DNA of 64,000 bases from Trifolium pratense (taxonomy: Eukaryota > Streptophyta > Magnoliopsida > Fabales > Fabaceae): NCBI RefSeq assembly GCF_020283565.1, contig NC_060065.1, forward strand, positions 52,254,409 through 52,318,408. The letters run 5' to 3'. The translations under genes were made by a program, and so were the position numbers. Positions 1 through 10,447 of the stretch are shown piece after piece. The notes beneath the pieces were generated by a model, which saw nothing but the letters and a program-made list of their open reading frames with translations, had not been told where the DNA came from and did not search any database. Numbering within the stretch: the first letter of the stretch is position 1; each line of letters begins with the position of its first letter.

Positions 1-477
1 TGATCCAATTTTAAATAGGTTTTTTACTTAAACTAATTTTTTTTATTAGTTGATTAAAAAAAATAGATTTATTAATTATTTTAAAAACATAATTTTTCAT
101 TAATTTTATGATTGAATTGGTTTATAATCAACCCACAAAATATTTTTTTTAAACCCAAATTATTTTTTACTTAGCCGAAAACTTATTTTTTATATTGTTT
201 TAAAAATATTTTTTATTATTTAAAAAAAGAGTAATTTTTAAAATTAAAAAATCTGATTTTTAAATACAAAAAAAACTAATAAATAGGAAAAAAATTAAAA
301 TACTAAATTTTTGAAAAACTAAAAACATTAAAAACTGATTTTTTAATTATTTTAAAAAAAAACTGAATTTTTTAATTATTTTTAAAAATTAAAAACATTA
401 AAAACTGATTTTTTTAATTATTTTTAAAATAATTATTAAAAATCTGATTTTTAAAATAAAATAATATTAAAATAGTA

Positions 478-640
478 TGGGTGGTTGGTGGTGGCCGGCC
501 GCCGGAGCACCACCGCCGGCCGCCATGAAAGTTGCTGGAGGTCCACCGGAAACCACCGTCCGCCGTCGTCCGCCGCCGGAGCGCCGCCGCACCGGCCGCC
601 GGTGGTTCGGCGTTGACCACCGGTCCTCCACCCCTCTTTT
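478..640. repeat. GC-rich CCG/CGG island
   Basis: About 160 bases made mostly of GCCGCCGG, CCACCG and GGTGG words inside DNA that is otherwise above 75% A+T. Both strands are open across it (477-662 plus, 414-620 minus), but the translations are low-complexity Pro/Arg/Gly/Ala and match no family I know. It looks like a piece of a GC-rich repeat rather than a gene. Confidence 0.45.
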
Positions 641-1804
641 AATTAATTATTTTATTATATAATAAAGAATTTTAAAAAATTGAAGATTTGGCCTGAATTA
701 GCTATTGGGCCTAAATTTTCAAACCAATTCCAAACCAAATTACAAAATGTGGTTATGGTTTATAATTGGTGTTTTTTTATTGGAGTGATGTGGTTTTTTT
801 TTTAAATGGATTTTGCAAACTAAAATTGGATATGGATTGGTTAGTAATTTGGTTAAGGATAACCAAATTTTTTGCACACCCCTACTTCTAACTCCGTCCC
901 TGATCTAAATACACTATTTATTGAATAAATCTTAAAATTTAACTTTTGCTTATATACAAAGAATGCACCAAGAATTACAAGATTACCCTGTCTCTGTTGG
1001 GGTCTGCATGATTACATCGTATATCTAGAAAAGTTGGACTAATAATTATAGGACCTCACTACTTGAAATTGAATGGTCCTTCACCCACAAAGTCCTGTTA
1101 CAGTTCAGAAATTTTTCATCAACTGAGACAAGGAATCCAATGATAATGTCAGTGAAGTTAAGGAAACAATAAATGTGTTCATGCAGAATGGATGCACCAC
1201 TTATTTATCCTTCCCTTTTATTAACATATGATCAACTATTGAATTAGAGAAAGGAAAGGGTTACACATAAAAAGTTCGAGAAGATCCAAATTCAAAAATG
1301 CTAGCAACATTCGAAAATAGATATCTAAAATTCAAGAAATTCTGGATAAATATATTTTTATTACGAGGAATCAAACTCGATACGCTAAAATTTACAAGTA
1401 ATTAGATTGTTAGCATATGTAGCAAGCAAATTGATCTTTTCCCTTTTTTTTTTATGACCAAATGATGTCTAGGCTCATTGATATTTCCTCATAATTGACA
1501 TGTTCAACGACTATGAAATTAAAAAAACATGATGATTGTTAACATGAGTAATTTTTTGAATATAAGATCTGTGTTCGTTGCTGGACAGTCAATAGAGAAA
1601 AGCCAAACATAAATTTAAACACCTAACAACATTAAAATATGCAATCATAATAATATAAACTTTTGAGGTAAAAGAGGGAACCACATATTAGAAATTAAAA
1701 TTTATATCAAAATAGTATCAGGAAAGTTGACAACATAAACAAAAAAAAACTCAGGATTCTTAGAAGGTAGCTTAGATATGATAAAAAAAAAACGTTTTGC
1801 TACT

Positions 1805-2025
1805 AACTCGAGGATTTGGATTGCAGGCAGTTTTGACAAACTGCATGCAGTTAGGGAATATATGACAATCCGATTAAGATCAGACGGTCCAAATATAAAG
1901 TAGTCATACAATTTGATTATATTTTCTTTTTATTTGGACCGTTTGATCTTAATTGGACAGTCAAATCTTCCTTAACTGCATAATTGCATGCAATTTTGAC
2001 TGAATGCAATCCGAATCCCTGACTT
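1805..2025. mobile_element. MITE-like palindrome, GATCAGACGGTCC family
   Basis: An imperfect inverted repeat. The left arm has GGATTGCAGGCAGTTTTGAC, a TGCATGCAGTTA word and GATCAGACGGTCCAAATA. The right arm carries their reverse complements (TATTTGGACCGTTTGATC, TAACTGCATAATTGCATGCA, GCAATCCGAATCC). There is no coding capacity. Related words recur in intron 4 of both vicilin-like genes (45.7-46.06 kb and 50.56-50.68 kb), so this is a dispersed non-autonomous DNA element family. Confidence 0.6.
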
Positions 2026-2440
2026 GAGGGGTCAATGGGTGCGTAATGGGATCAAATATCCTAATTACGTTAGGTCAGAAAAAGAAATCATACAATTATA
2101 CTATGTAATTTTTTCACCACCAGTTTAATCTGGTTCGGAGGTCAGTTCTGACATCAAGTGGTTACAGTCCCCTCCCGATCACAGTTGTGGGGATTAATTT
2201 GAATCAAATATATTAATTTTTTTGTCACGCACATATATTAAATAAATAAAAAATTCTCCTTATGTGAGAATGTGTCTCCTCCTATACTAGCTAGCCGATG
2301 TTAGTGAAATTATTTTTTCTAAATAATTTTTTTGTTGTCTTTTCCTTTCTTCATTACATCTTGCAGCAAAAAAAAAAATTCTCTTTAACGGTTTTTTTAA
2401 ATGATTTGTAAAAAAATGGTAATATAGAAAAACTATCAAT

Positions 2441-2520
2441 ATGTTGCAATGAGTTTAACTCAGTTGACAGAACATCGCACTATATGTGCAGAAGTCGGGG
2501 GTTTGAACATATATGGGCTT
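2441..2520 (+). repeat. tRNA-derived SINE-like head
   Basis: A pol III A-box-like stretch (GAGTTTAACTCAGTTGACA, 2451-2469) is followed about 30 bases later by a B-box-like stretch (GGGGGTTTGAAC, 2497-2508). This spacing and composition is typical of tRNA-derived SINEs. It does not fold as a complete tRNA. It lies about 190 bases upstream of the ALG7-like gene. Confidence 0.4.
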
Positions 2521-3139
2521 GTGTAAGAAGGGAACATTAATGGGCTTTTGGAGCCCATTCCAACTTCATCTCTAACCTAGAGAAAAAGAGAGAAGCAAAA
2601 AAATTAGGAATAGCAAAATCCTTACTGTGGCAATGTTCAAATGGATGAAAATGGTGAAAACGTGCTTTTGTGCGCAAATAATCTATTAACGTTTCATTTC
2701 AACAGCACAACAATGGGAACACGAAAGAGACTCGTTTCTTCTTCAACCTCAGAACCTTCTTCTTCTTCCGATTCTCAACAAACCACACAACACAATAAGC
2801 CTCAAGAACAATCCTCAGACACACCAATTGCACCTCCCAAATGGGGTTTTCTTTTGAAGCTTTCTCTCTTTTTCATTCCTTACTTTTACCTCATTTTCTT
2901 CCATTTCTCTATCGATTCAGAGCTTGGAAGATCGATCATCATCAATGCTGGATTGAGTCTTGCAGGTTTCTTTGTTACCGTTAGAATGATCCCTGTTGCC
3001 ACTAGATACATTCTTAAACGAGATATCTCTGGATATGATATTAACAAGAAGGGTACTCCGAGTGGAAATGTTAAAGTGTAAGTCTTTCTACAATTTCTAA
3101 TTTTGTTTTCTTCAATTTTTTTGTATCCTCTAAAGTGAA

Positions 3140-3460
3140 TATAAAGTTGATAAGCTAGCTTATAGCAGATGATCTTATAGCGAATAACTTATAAGCTAGC
3201 TTTTAGCTTATAGTGAATAAGCTAGCTGATTGAGTGTTTGGTAAAATTAGTTGTTAAATTAACTTATATAGTATGAAATGACATAAAAAATATATATTTA
3301 ATTCATATTTAATTTTTTACAAGTAAGATGGCACGAGTAAAGTTGGAAGAAAAAAAATGATAAGCTATAAACTACTTGAAATAGCGGTTGAAAAATAAAC
3401 TATAAACTAGTAAAATAAGCTATAAGTTCTTTTTGAATAAATGTTACCAAATAGGTCTTT
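3140..3460. mobile_element. MITE-like element in ALG7-like intron 1
   Basis: Repeated ATAAGCTAGCTTATAAGC and AAGCTATAAACTA words sit at both ends of an AT-rich stretch. The left end has GATAAGCTAGCTTATAGC and the right end has AATAAGCTATAAGTTC. They pair imperfectly as terminal inverted repeats. There is no open frame. It is a common type of short non-autonomous DNA element in legume introns. Confidence 0.45.
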
Positions 3461-3589
3461 TTTTATCCAAATGAGGTTATAAGCTATCTGGTTTGTTTTT
3501 CCTTTTCATTCCAATGTATTGAAATTTGAAAATTCAGCATTTGGTTGGAGTTAGGTTCATTTTAGGATCAAAATTTCAGTTTGATATTT

Positions 3590-3925
3590 ATACATATTTT
3601 CTCTACTCTAATATTCGCATATTTGTTTAGTTTAGACTTTAGACTCACGTAAGTTTTGGTAGTTGCTTTTCTCGCCCATGAATTGTTCATAATCCCCCAA
3701 TCCACGGACCACGGCTCTGATACCATGTTAAGAAAGTGAAAAATGCATGAGAAAAGAGAGAACAAGTTTATGCTAAGAGTGAAATAAATTCTTGTTGCAT
3801 TGATCATTCTAGATACAAGCTATATATAACCATTGTTACATGTAGGAAGAATAAGGAAAGGCGGTAGTTACAACTGCTAACAGAAAGTAGAAAACAGTTA
3901 TAGCCAGCTGTTACTTCATTTACAA
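3590..3925 (-). mobile_element. Copia-like LTR plus primer-binding site, 5' fragment
   Basis: Read on the minus strand, a short LTR-like sequence (about 3923 down to 3729) has a TATATATAGC box and ends in TTCTTAACA. A primer-binding site TGGTATCAGAGCC, complementary to initiator tRNA-Met, follows directly. About 30 bases later an ATG opens a gag-like start (MGEKSNYQNLRES). Only the 5' end of an element is present. It lies within intron 1 of the ALG7-like pseudogene, in opposite orientation. Confidence 0.6.
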
Positions 3926-5814
3926 GTAATTTGCTAGTTCTTCTATTTTTGACTTTAATAGAGTGTAAGAGTAATATTATTAATCCTCATTAGTTAAAGT
4001 TACGAAATTACACGTAAAATGTTCAATTAGAGAACAAACCTATAAGTACTAAGTTCTTACTAAGCTAGATTTTCCTATGCAGGCCTGAGTCATTGGGTAT
4101 AGTTGTTGCTGTTGTCTTCTACGTTGTGGCAATCTTATTTCAGTATTTCAATTTCACAGCAGATTCCAGTGTAAGTGTGTGTGTGTTGTAAGATACAACT
4201 ATGGTAATCTGACTATTCAGCACCACGGTTTTAAATTGTGGTTGCCATTATGCCGCGAACTTTTACATGGCGGCAAAATGCAGCTGATGCCATTGAAATT
4301 GCGGTTGCGTTGTCGTTTCAGAGACCTCAAAATTCTTTATATTGCGACCGCAATTGCAGTTACACATCACAATTCAAAACCATGATCAGTACAGTACTAA
4401 TATCTTGGGAATGACATCAATAGAATAATGGAGCATTTAAAAATATCAGCAATCGTGATTTTGCAGTGGCTTGATGAGTACAGTGCTGCTTTACATTGCA
4501 TCATTTTCATGGCATTGCTTGGATTTGTCGACGATGTCCTTGATGTCCCTTGGAGAGTGTGAGTATACAATATTTTCTTCCACGATGATTACTGTTAATG
4601 TCAACTAATGTTAGAATAGTTTCTTTTTTGATTGTATGCCAATGTAAAAAAAAAAAACAGAAAATTACTACTACCATCAATTGCTGCACTACCTTTGTTA
4701 ATGGCATATGCTGGACACACAACTATACTTATACCAAAACCACTTGTCCCACATATTGGCATAGAGATTTTGGATCTTGGCGAGCGTTCAACTCCATTAT
4801 GCAAATGACACTTGGAAGAGATACTAATTATCATAAAATCTCACTATCTTGACTATTTGGTATGAGGCAAGATGGATGTATAAACTATATATGGGGCTAT
4901 TGGCCGTTTTCTGCACAAATTCGATCAATATACATGCTGGATTAAATGGCCTTGAAGTTGGACAGACGGTGGTTATCGCATATGCTGTAAGTTGAAAAGC
5001 TTGTAAAAGTAAGTTCAATATACTTTAATCATAGACATTGATTCATGCTTTGCGTTTTTGCAGATTCTGATACACAATATTATGTAAATTGGAGCATCAA
5101 CAGATCCTGAATATAAGCTAGCACACACGTTCTCGATTTACTTAGCGCAGCCACTGCTAGCTACCTCTTTGGCTTTACTTTCATACAATTGGTATTTAAT
5201 AGTGTATCTATCTCATTTTGTTTGAAATCTTATTTTCACATGACCGAGATTAGTTCACTGACAGTCTGTTGTTATCGTTCTAGGTATCCTTCTTCAGTTT
5301 TTGTCGGTGATACATATACATACTTTGCAGGGATGACTATGGCTGTGGTTGGTATTTTAGGCCATTTTAGGTATACCCTTGCTTTATCTGACAAAAATAT
5401 TAATTTGGCTAACCAATTTTGTGTGTTTTCAGTGCCTATCGAGTTAAAAATTGTGAATCAATTTTCTAATTTCTGGTCTCACATGAATTTTTCCATTTTT
5501 TCTTTGATAAGTGATTTTGCAGCATTTTATGCGAAAACTTGCGATTTTTCTCTATGTATGATAGAAAAGATACCTTACTGTTTAGAAAATGGACGGTTGG
5601 ATTTTTCATCTCAACCATGAACTTGTAATAATAACCTTCAAAGTTTACAATTTATAAATATTTCAATTTCTTCCTTAAAATATTTATAAATATGGTTATT
5701 GAATAATGTATAAAAACGAAGAATGCTTCTTTGGAATAATATGACTTTCCGAGCTTTGTTTTGAACATTGCAATGTAAGTCTTTAACAAATGACATAATT
5801 AGCTATGAAGCACA

Positions 5815-5960
5815 AACACTCCTCGGATTAGGCGTGTCTCGGTGTCGGACATGCGTCGGTGTCCGACACCACCACTTATGATTACATTGAATCATGTCAT
5901 TTTCTTAAATTATTATCGGTGCCAACGTGTCCGTGTTTGTGTTCATGTTTCATAGCTAAT
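5815..5960. mobile_element. GTGTCGGACAC-type MITE fragment in ALG7-like intron 7
   Basis: Contains GGTGTCGGACATGCGTCGGT followed by GTGTCCGACACC, an AT-rich middle and GTGCCAACGTGTCCGTG before CATAGCTAATTAG. Related sequences occur at 45.05-45.21 kb and 49.98-50.06 kb (introns 3 of the vicilin-like genes) and at 57.48-57.59 kb (intron 3 of PDIL5-1), so this is a dispersed element with a preference for, or tolerance in, introns. Confidence 0.5.
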
Positions 5961-6618
5961 TAGCCATCTAAGAGGGTCTGGAAGAGATCTAAAGATTGAT
6001 ACACCATTCCACTGGGATTTATGAGCTTGTATTCCTATGATTATTGGTTGCCTTGTAATAATTTCTCTTTGAATTTTTCGCTTCAGTGAAACACTCTTGA
6101 TTTTCTTCCTACCTCAAGTTTTGAACTTTCTGTTGTCACTACCCCAGGTTTGACTCTTAAGCAGAATCTATCATTTTCCATTTACTATATCTACAAATTA
6201 AAACTCTTCTGATTACATTTTCTGACAAAGAATGCATTTTTCTCCAGCTTTCTGGCTACATTCCATGTCCGCGACATCGTCTGCCAAGGTAGGCTTCACA
6301 TGGATTTAACCTAGTGTATACTTGTTTGGTTGAAACCTTGTGTGTCATTTAATGTTTCAGGTTTGACCCTCAAACCGGTCTATTAACTGGAACAAATGAT
6401 GGAACACTCGTTAACTTCTTTCTAAGAAATTTAGGCCGGAAATCCGAAAAGTTACTATGTATATATCTTCTTGTTTTCCAGGTGATTCTCTTTTGTTTAT
6501 TTTTTTAACCTTTTTGGTTTGTAATTTGACTAATTTCTAAGTTGTTGGACAGGCTATTGCAATTGCATGCTGTTTCTGTTTCCTGCTGAGGTATTTCCTT
6601 GCTGGTTGGTACAAATGA

Positions 6619-8030
6619 TATGGATTATGAGGTTGAATTGTTTGTATAATAATTTTTCCAAGAGTTAATTTAAAATTTGTATGATTAGTCTTGTAACAGC
6701 TAAATAGTACTAGTATTTTACTTTGAAGTAAAACCAAATTATGGCAGAAAACTCAAAGTGAGTAATGGATAATGGTAAACAAGCTAAGATGCAAACAAAA
6801 CTGAGAACCTAGCTCTTTGTTTAATGCGATTTTCTTTTAGCACCTATAAGTTTTCTGACCGCTACTTAGGCACCGAACTCAATCCGCTAAATTCGTAGTG
6901 GATGAAATAAATATTCAAACTCAACGTTTTAAAATTTTGCGCCTCCCAAAAACACCTTATAATAAATTTGAAATTTTTTTGTCATCCGCTACTTAAGTAG
7001 CAAGCGACTCTGATACATATAAACAAAGAAAAAGTAGATTTACATTGCAACTTTAAATTTCAATAAGGATATTTTTTATGGATTGCATTACAACAAAAAA
7101 CAAAATTACATTAAAAAAAAGGTACATTAAAAAGTCTTTCTTGAGGTAAAAGTACATCCAGACGGAAGCCTCTTAGTTAGTTATAATGATCCCATTAGGC
7201 TCCAAAAAATCTTTCGATGATTAGCATATGTGAAAATTTGTTTAGTATTTTTCGACTTATAAAAAGACCCAGTGTTTCATATTCTTACTTTTCAAAATAA
7301 TTTTTTTATTCATTCTATTGTATTACTGTGGTTTTTTTTTTATTAATAAAACTAGATATTTGATAAATCGTTGAAACACAGTTTTCTGGATTTTCTTGAC
7401 ATGACATGGCAAAATAATGGTTGTTTATTGGACGATTGTGTAAAACTATTTTACACCATCGGTGCATATCAATTAAATCCAATTCTTTTTTTTTTTGACA
7501 AAAACCAGTAATTAAAATTCTTAAATTTTAATTCACTCTCCCTAGATCACGGTCATACATCTAAGAATATATTGTGAAATAGATAGAGTATATTGTAATA
7601 ATATTTTTTTGGTTGATAAATAAAGTGACAAAAACCGTCTGAAACTTGCACACATAACTACAATGCTTGGAATCGAACTCACATTCTATACTTTTTAATG
7701 GAATTAATAAATGGTTAATTAGAAAACCAAATCATATCATGTTTGTATAAAACTTATGTATAATATTAATTCAATTTTTTAATTCATTTGGCCAAACCTA
7801 AAATGAATTAATTTTTTTTTATTAATTGTTTATTAAACAAATTTTAATCAGAAGTATGAAAATTATTTATTAATTGTTTTGGTCAAAATTATATATTTAT
7901 AAAAAAAATTATATAAAAAAGAATCATTAAACAAACCATATGGAAATTATCATAAGAAAACATTTATTATTTTCAAGATGATCACCTTTAAAATTTATTT
8001 TTCATCATGGATTTTTACATAAAAATAAAA
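6619..8030. other. Intergenic, no gene seen
   Basis: AT-rich DNA with long A and T runs. Short tracts near 7430-7560 and 7610-7700 (GTGTAAAACTATTTTACACC, GAATCGAACTCACATTC) resemble degraded transposable elements. No coding sequence, tRNA or structured RNA was recognised. Confidence 0.4.
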
Positions 8031-8606
8031 CTATGGTGGAGTATTTCCATCGCACCAGCAATCTCCATTAATGCAAATTCCAGGCATCTGATATTCCCTA
8101 TCACATGTATAAACACATTTAAGAAGGTCGCATCCAGGGCCAATCCTAATCCTTTGTAAGCCCTGTTTGAATATAAAAATGATCATTAGTAAAATAAAAA
8201 TAAAAATAATTTTTTTAAAATAAAATCATTCTCTATTTAAATTATAAATCATTCGTATCGTCCCAAAATATAAACAAAAGTTGGTCAATAAAAGTAAATG
8301 TATTTGGTCCAAATCCTTAACCAAATACATCATATTTATTTAACTCATTTTTGCTTATATGTTGGGACGGATGAAGTATCACTTACCACGGTTTGTTCCG
8401 CATAATTAAAAACTTTATGCTCAGTTATTACCTCACCATTTGCACTGCATCAAGTAAAATCCATAGATAAACAAAAGACAAAAACCTTGTAAATAAGATT
8501 AATGACAACATATTATAGTAAAATGAAAGCGAAAATTGCTTACGTACCATAACAACATTATGAAGAGAGAAAGAATAGAGAGAAAAATGATATTTTGATT
8601 TCTCAT
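8031..8606 (-). CDS. Secreted defensin-like (CS-alpha/beta) cysteine-rich peptide, three exons
   Basis: Pieced together on the minus strand: exon 1 8606-8548, exon 2 8444-8387, exon 3 8162-8031, all with GT...AG introns and matching phases, giving 82 residues. Residues 1 to about 23 form a signal peptide (a basic MRNQN start, then a hydrophobic run). The C-terminal 33 residues hold six cysteines spaced C-x4-C-x3-C-x9-C-x4-C-x-C (residues 50, 55, 59, 69, 74, 76). This is the CxxxC...CxC signature of defensin-like folds. A TATATAAAC box lies at about 8666-8674, 60 bases upstream of the ATG. In plants such peptides are extracellular antimicrobial or signalling molecules, and in some legumes nodule-specific; which applies is not visible here. 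Oddities: intron 2 is made of hAT and Stowaway-like DNA, and the first ten codons of exon 3 align with a hAT end. The splice model is inferred. Confidence 0.72.
8135..8250. mobile_element. hAT-type element terminal fragment in the defensin-like gene
   Basis: Starting at CAGGGCC (8135), this stretch parallels the left end of the hAT element at 27558: CAGGGCC, about 25 diverged bases, GCCCTGTTTGAA, then an A/T-rich run and TCATTCTCTATTTAAATT. The first 28 bases fall in exon 3 of the minus-strand peptide gene and the rest in its intron 2. The other end of the element is missing. Confidence 0.65.
8253..8379. mobile_element. Stowaway-like MITE
   Basis: Terminal inverted repeats: TTCGTATCGTCCCAAAATAT at the left and ATATGTTGGGACGGATGAA at the right, about 125 bases apart in total, with no coding capacity. 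It lies in intron 2 of the defensin-like gene and abuts the hAT fragment. Confidence 0.65.
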
Positions 8607-10128
8607 TTTGTTTAGCTTGAAATGGATTGCCACAACGGTACTGTAAGAATCTGAGCAAGTTGGTGTTTATATAGGGCAATTTTAACGTGCACAAGTGACT
8701 TAAGTTTTGTATCATGTATAAGTTGCGAATATTATTATAACAAATAACAATTTTGCAAAATCGATCGTTGGGTTGAAAGTTTATACCATATAGATCATCC
8801 ATAATTTTTTAAAAGAAATCAAAAATCATATGATGTACTATTGAGACCCATAAAAAAAAAGTTTTGTTTTAAAAAAAATAAAAATTTAATAAAGATTTAT
8901 AAATGTTTAAGATTTAAAAAAATAAAAATTTAATAAAGATTTATAAATGTTTAATAAACTTCTGGGAGTAAAGTTTGTAGAATAAAAAAAAATCAAGTTT
9001 TTTTTTTAAAAATAAGTTTTAATAAAAAAAAAATTAGGAATTTTTTAAGAAGCAAATTAAATTATGCAGCAAAATTTGAACTATATTATGCAGCAAATTA
9101 TGCAATAGCTTTGGGTGTGCACAATAAGCAAAATTATACAGCAAGCTTATTATGAATTTTTAAGAAGCAAAATTATCGGTTTTATGAAATTTTAATTAAA
9201 AAAAAGTTTAATTATTTTTTTCAATTTTTTTTAATAGATGACATGGAATTTTAAAATTAAATATAAAGGATTTTTTTCTACGTGTACAAGCCACGTCAGC
9301 AAATTTGCATAGTCAAATGTCCTAATGTCATGTTGTACACTTAGGGGGATAAATAAGGGAATCTATCTTTTGCAAGGGGTAAATAAAAAAAATAGTCTGT
9401 GTAGGGGTAAACGAAAATTCGCTTATTTTGCAGGGGGTAAATGATTATTTACATTGTTTTAAAAAAATGATTATTTACAAAAAAAATTTATAATTCATAT
9501 ATCCTAATTTCGATGCTCACTATTTTGACAAAAATATATATTCCAGAAATTTCAATAAAAAAAATAGGGGATTTCAAAATTTTCACTTATAAAAAAATTG
9601 AAACATAAATCTATTTAAAAAAAAAAAAAACTTGTGCTAGTTATATAAGATACGCTTTGGTAAAGGAACAAGTTTGTGATGGAGTATTCATTTCGAAGAA
9701 AAATACGATTATTTATTGCGAATTTGATCTATTTAAAAGCTCGATCTCTCCTAACAAATAATTTTCAATACACACATGCCAGAGTTTGAATCCTAGATCA
9801 AATGGTTAAGAAATCTAAGATCTACCACTTGTGTTATAATATGTTGATATTACAATTGCAACTTAAGCAATGAAAGAATTTGTTGTATGCGAAATTTTTG
9901 ACACAAATTTAAAAATTTGGTATCAGCGTTAGATGTAGCGTCAATCGACTGAAGTTGCATGAAAAATTTGAATGCATTATTGCTTTTGCTAGTTTTTTGG
10001 GAAATTTGGCATTAACATCAATTTAGACGACGCTATCTTTTTATTTGGACTTATAGAAAATCCAGTATTTCAGATATTTACTTTTCATAATTTGCTTAAA
10101 TGAATATGTAATAAAAGTGATGGATGGA
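8607..10128. other. Intergenic, no gene seen
   Basis: AT-rich. An 8750-8850 stretch (TTGAAAGTTTATACCATATAGATCAT...TATTGAGACC) resembles part of the MITE at 10129, so it is probably a fragment of the same family. A direct repeat of about 45 bases (AAAATTTAATAAAGATTTATAAATG) occurs at 8880 and 8925. The remainder shows no recognisable gene. Confidence 0.4.
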
Positions 10129-10447
10129 ATTACACTGTGTAACATTTGAGTAATGTTACACCGCTTAATAATGCTTTAACGAATATAAATTTAACAAAAT
10201 CCACCGTTAGATTGAAAATTTATATCATATAGATCATATATGTTAAATTTTACAAAAATCTATAATCGTTTGATTAGTTATTGAGACCGATCAAGATTAA
10301 CGGTTTATGCGTTTTTATTGAATACCGTTTATCTTGATCATTCCCAATAACATATCAAACGATTTTAGATTTTTGTAAAATTTAACATAGATGTGTTAAA
10401 GCATTATTGAGCGGTGTAACATTACTCAAATGTTACACCGGTGTAAT
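10129..10447. mobile_element. MITE with long terminal inverted repeats (ATTACAC...GTGTAAT)
   Basis: A 319-base element. The left arm has ATTACACTGTGTAACATTTG, AGTAATGTTACACCGC and AATAATGCTTTAAC. The right arm has their reverse complements (GTTAAAGCATTATTGAGCGG, TGTAACATTACTCAAATG, TTACACCGGTGTAAT). Inner arms also pair (CAAAAATCTATAATCGTTTG against CAAACGATTTTAGATTTTTG; GATCAAGATTAACGG against CCGTTTATCTTGATC). Almost the whole element can fold into one hairpin. No coding capacity. Confidence 0.8.

Larger units (their letters stand above)
1..2400. other. AT-rich intergenic repeat DNA
   Basis: No gene was recognised here. Positions 1-470 are very AT-rich and hold about three imperfect copies of a roughly 35-base unit (ACATTAAAAACTGATTTTTT and variants, near 320, 360 and 400). 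A sharply GC-rich patch at 478-640 is listed separately. Positions 690-900 (repeated CAAATT/AACCAAAT words and an end reading TTTGCACACCCCTAC) look like the edge of a degraded transposable element. A palindromic element at 1805-2025 is also listed separately. Confidence 0.5.
2713..6618 (+). pseudogene. ALG7: UDP-GlcNAc:dolichyl-phosphate GlcNAc-1-phosphotransferase (ALG7/DPAGT1 type), disrupted
   Basis: The family's ER-membrane enzyme moves GlcNAc-1-phosphate from UDP-GlcNAc to dolichyl phosphate, the first step of N-glycan precursor assembly. Eleven exons are readable: 2713-3077, 4083-4170, 4467-4558, 4661-4780, 4872-4986, 5064-5191, 5284-5370, 6087-6147, 6248-6288, 6361-6481 and 6553-6618. 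Joined, they give 427 sense codons plus stop, normal family length. Landmarks seen are [41 protein letters not shown] and the C-terminal FLAGWYK, with many hydrophobic segments. Two lesions are visible. Codon 268 is TAA (5085-5087) inside NIM-stop-IGAS, where relatives have CAA/Gln. Exon 4 is followed by CGAGCG at 4781, with no GT donor. An in-frame ATG at 2641 would add 24 residues; 2713 (MGTRKR) fits the family better. It is probably a recent pseudogene with a working copy elsewhere; sequencing error remains possible. Confidence 0.85.

Noticed and set aside
8428..8802. 124-residue minus-strand frame over the defensin-like gene
   Set aside because: It reads exon 1 in the wrong frame and continues through the TATA box and intron 1. 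The spliced model with a signal peptide and six cysteines explains the region better.
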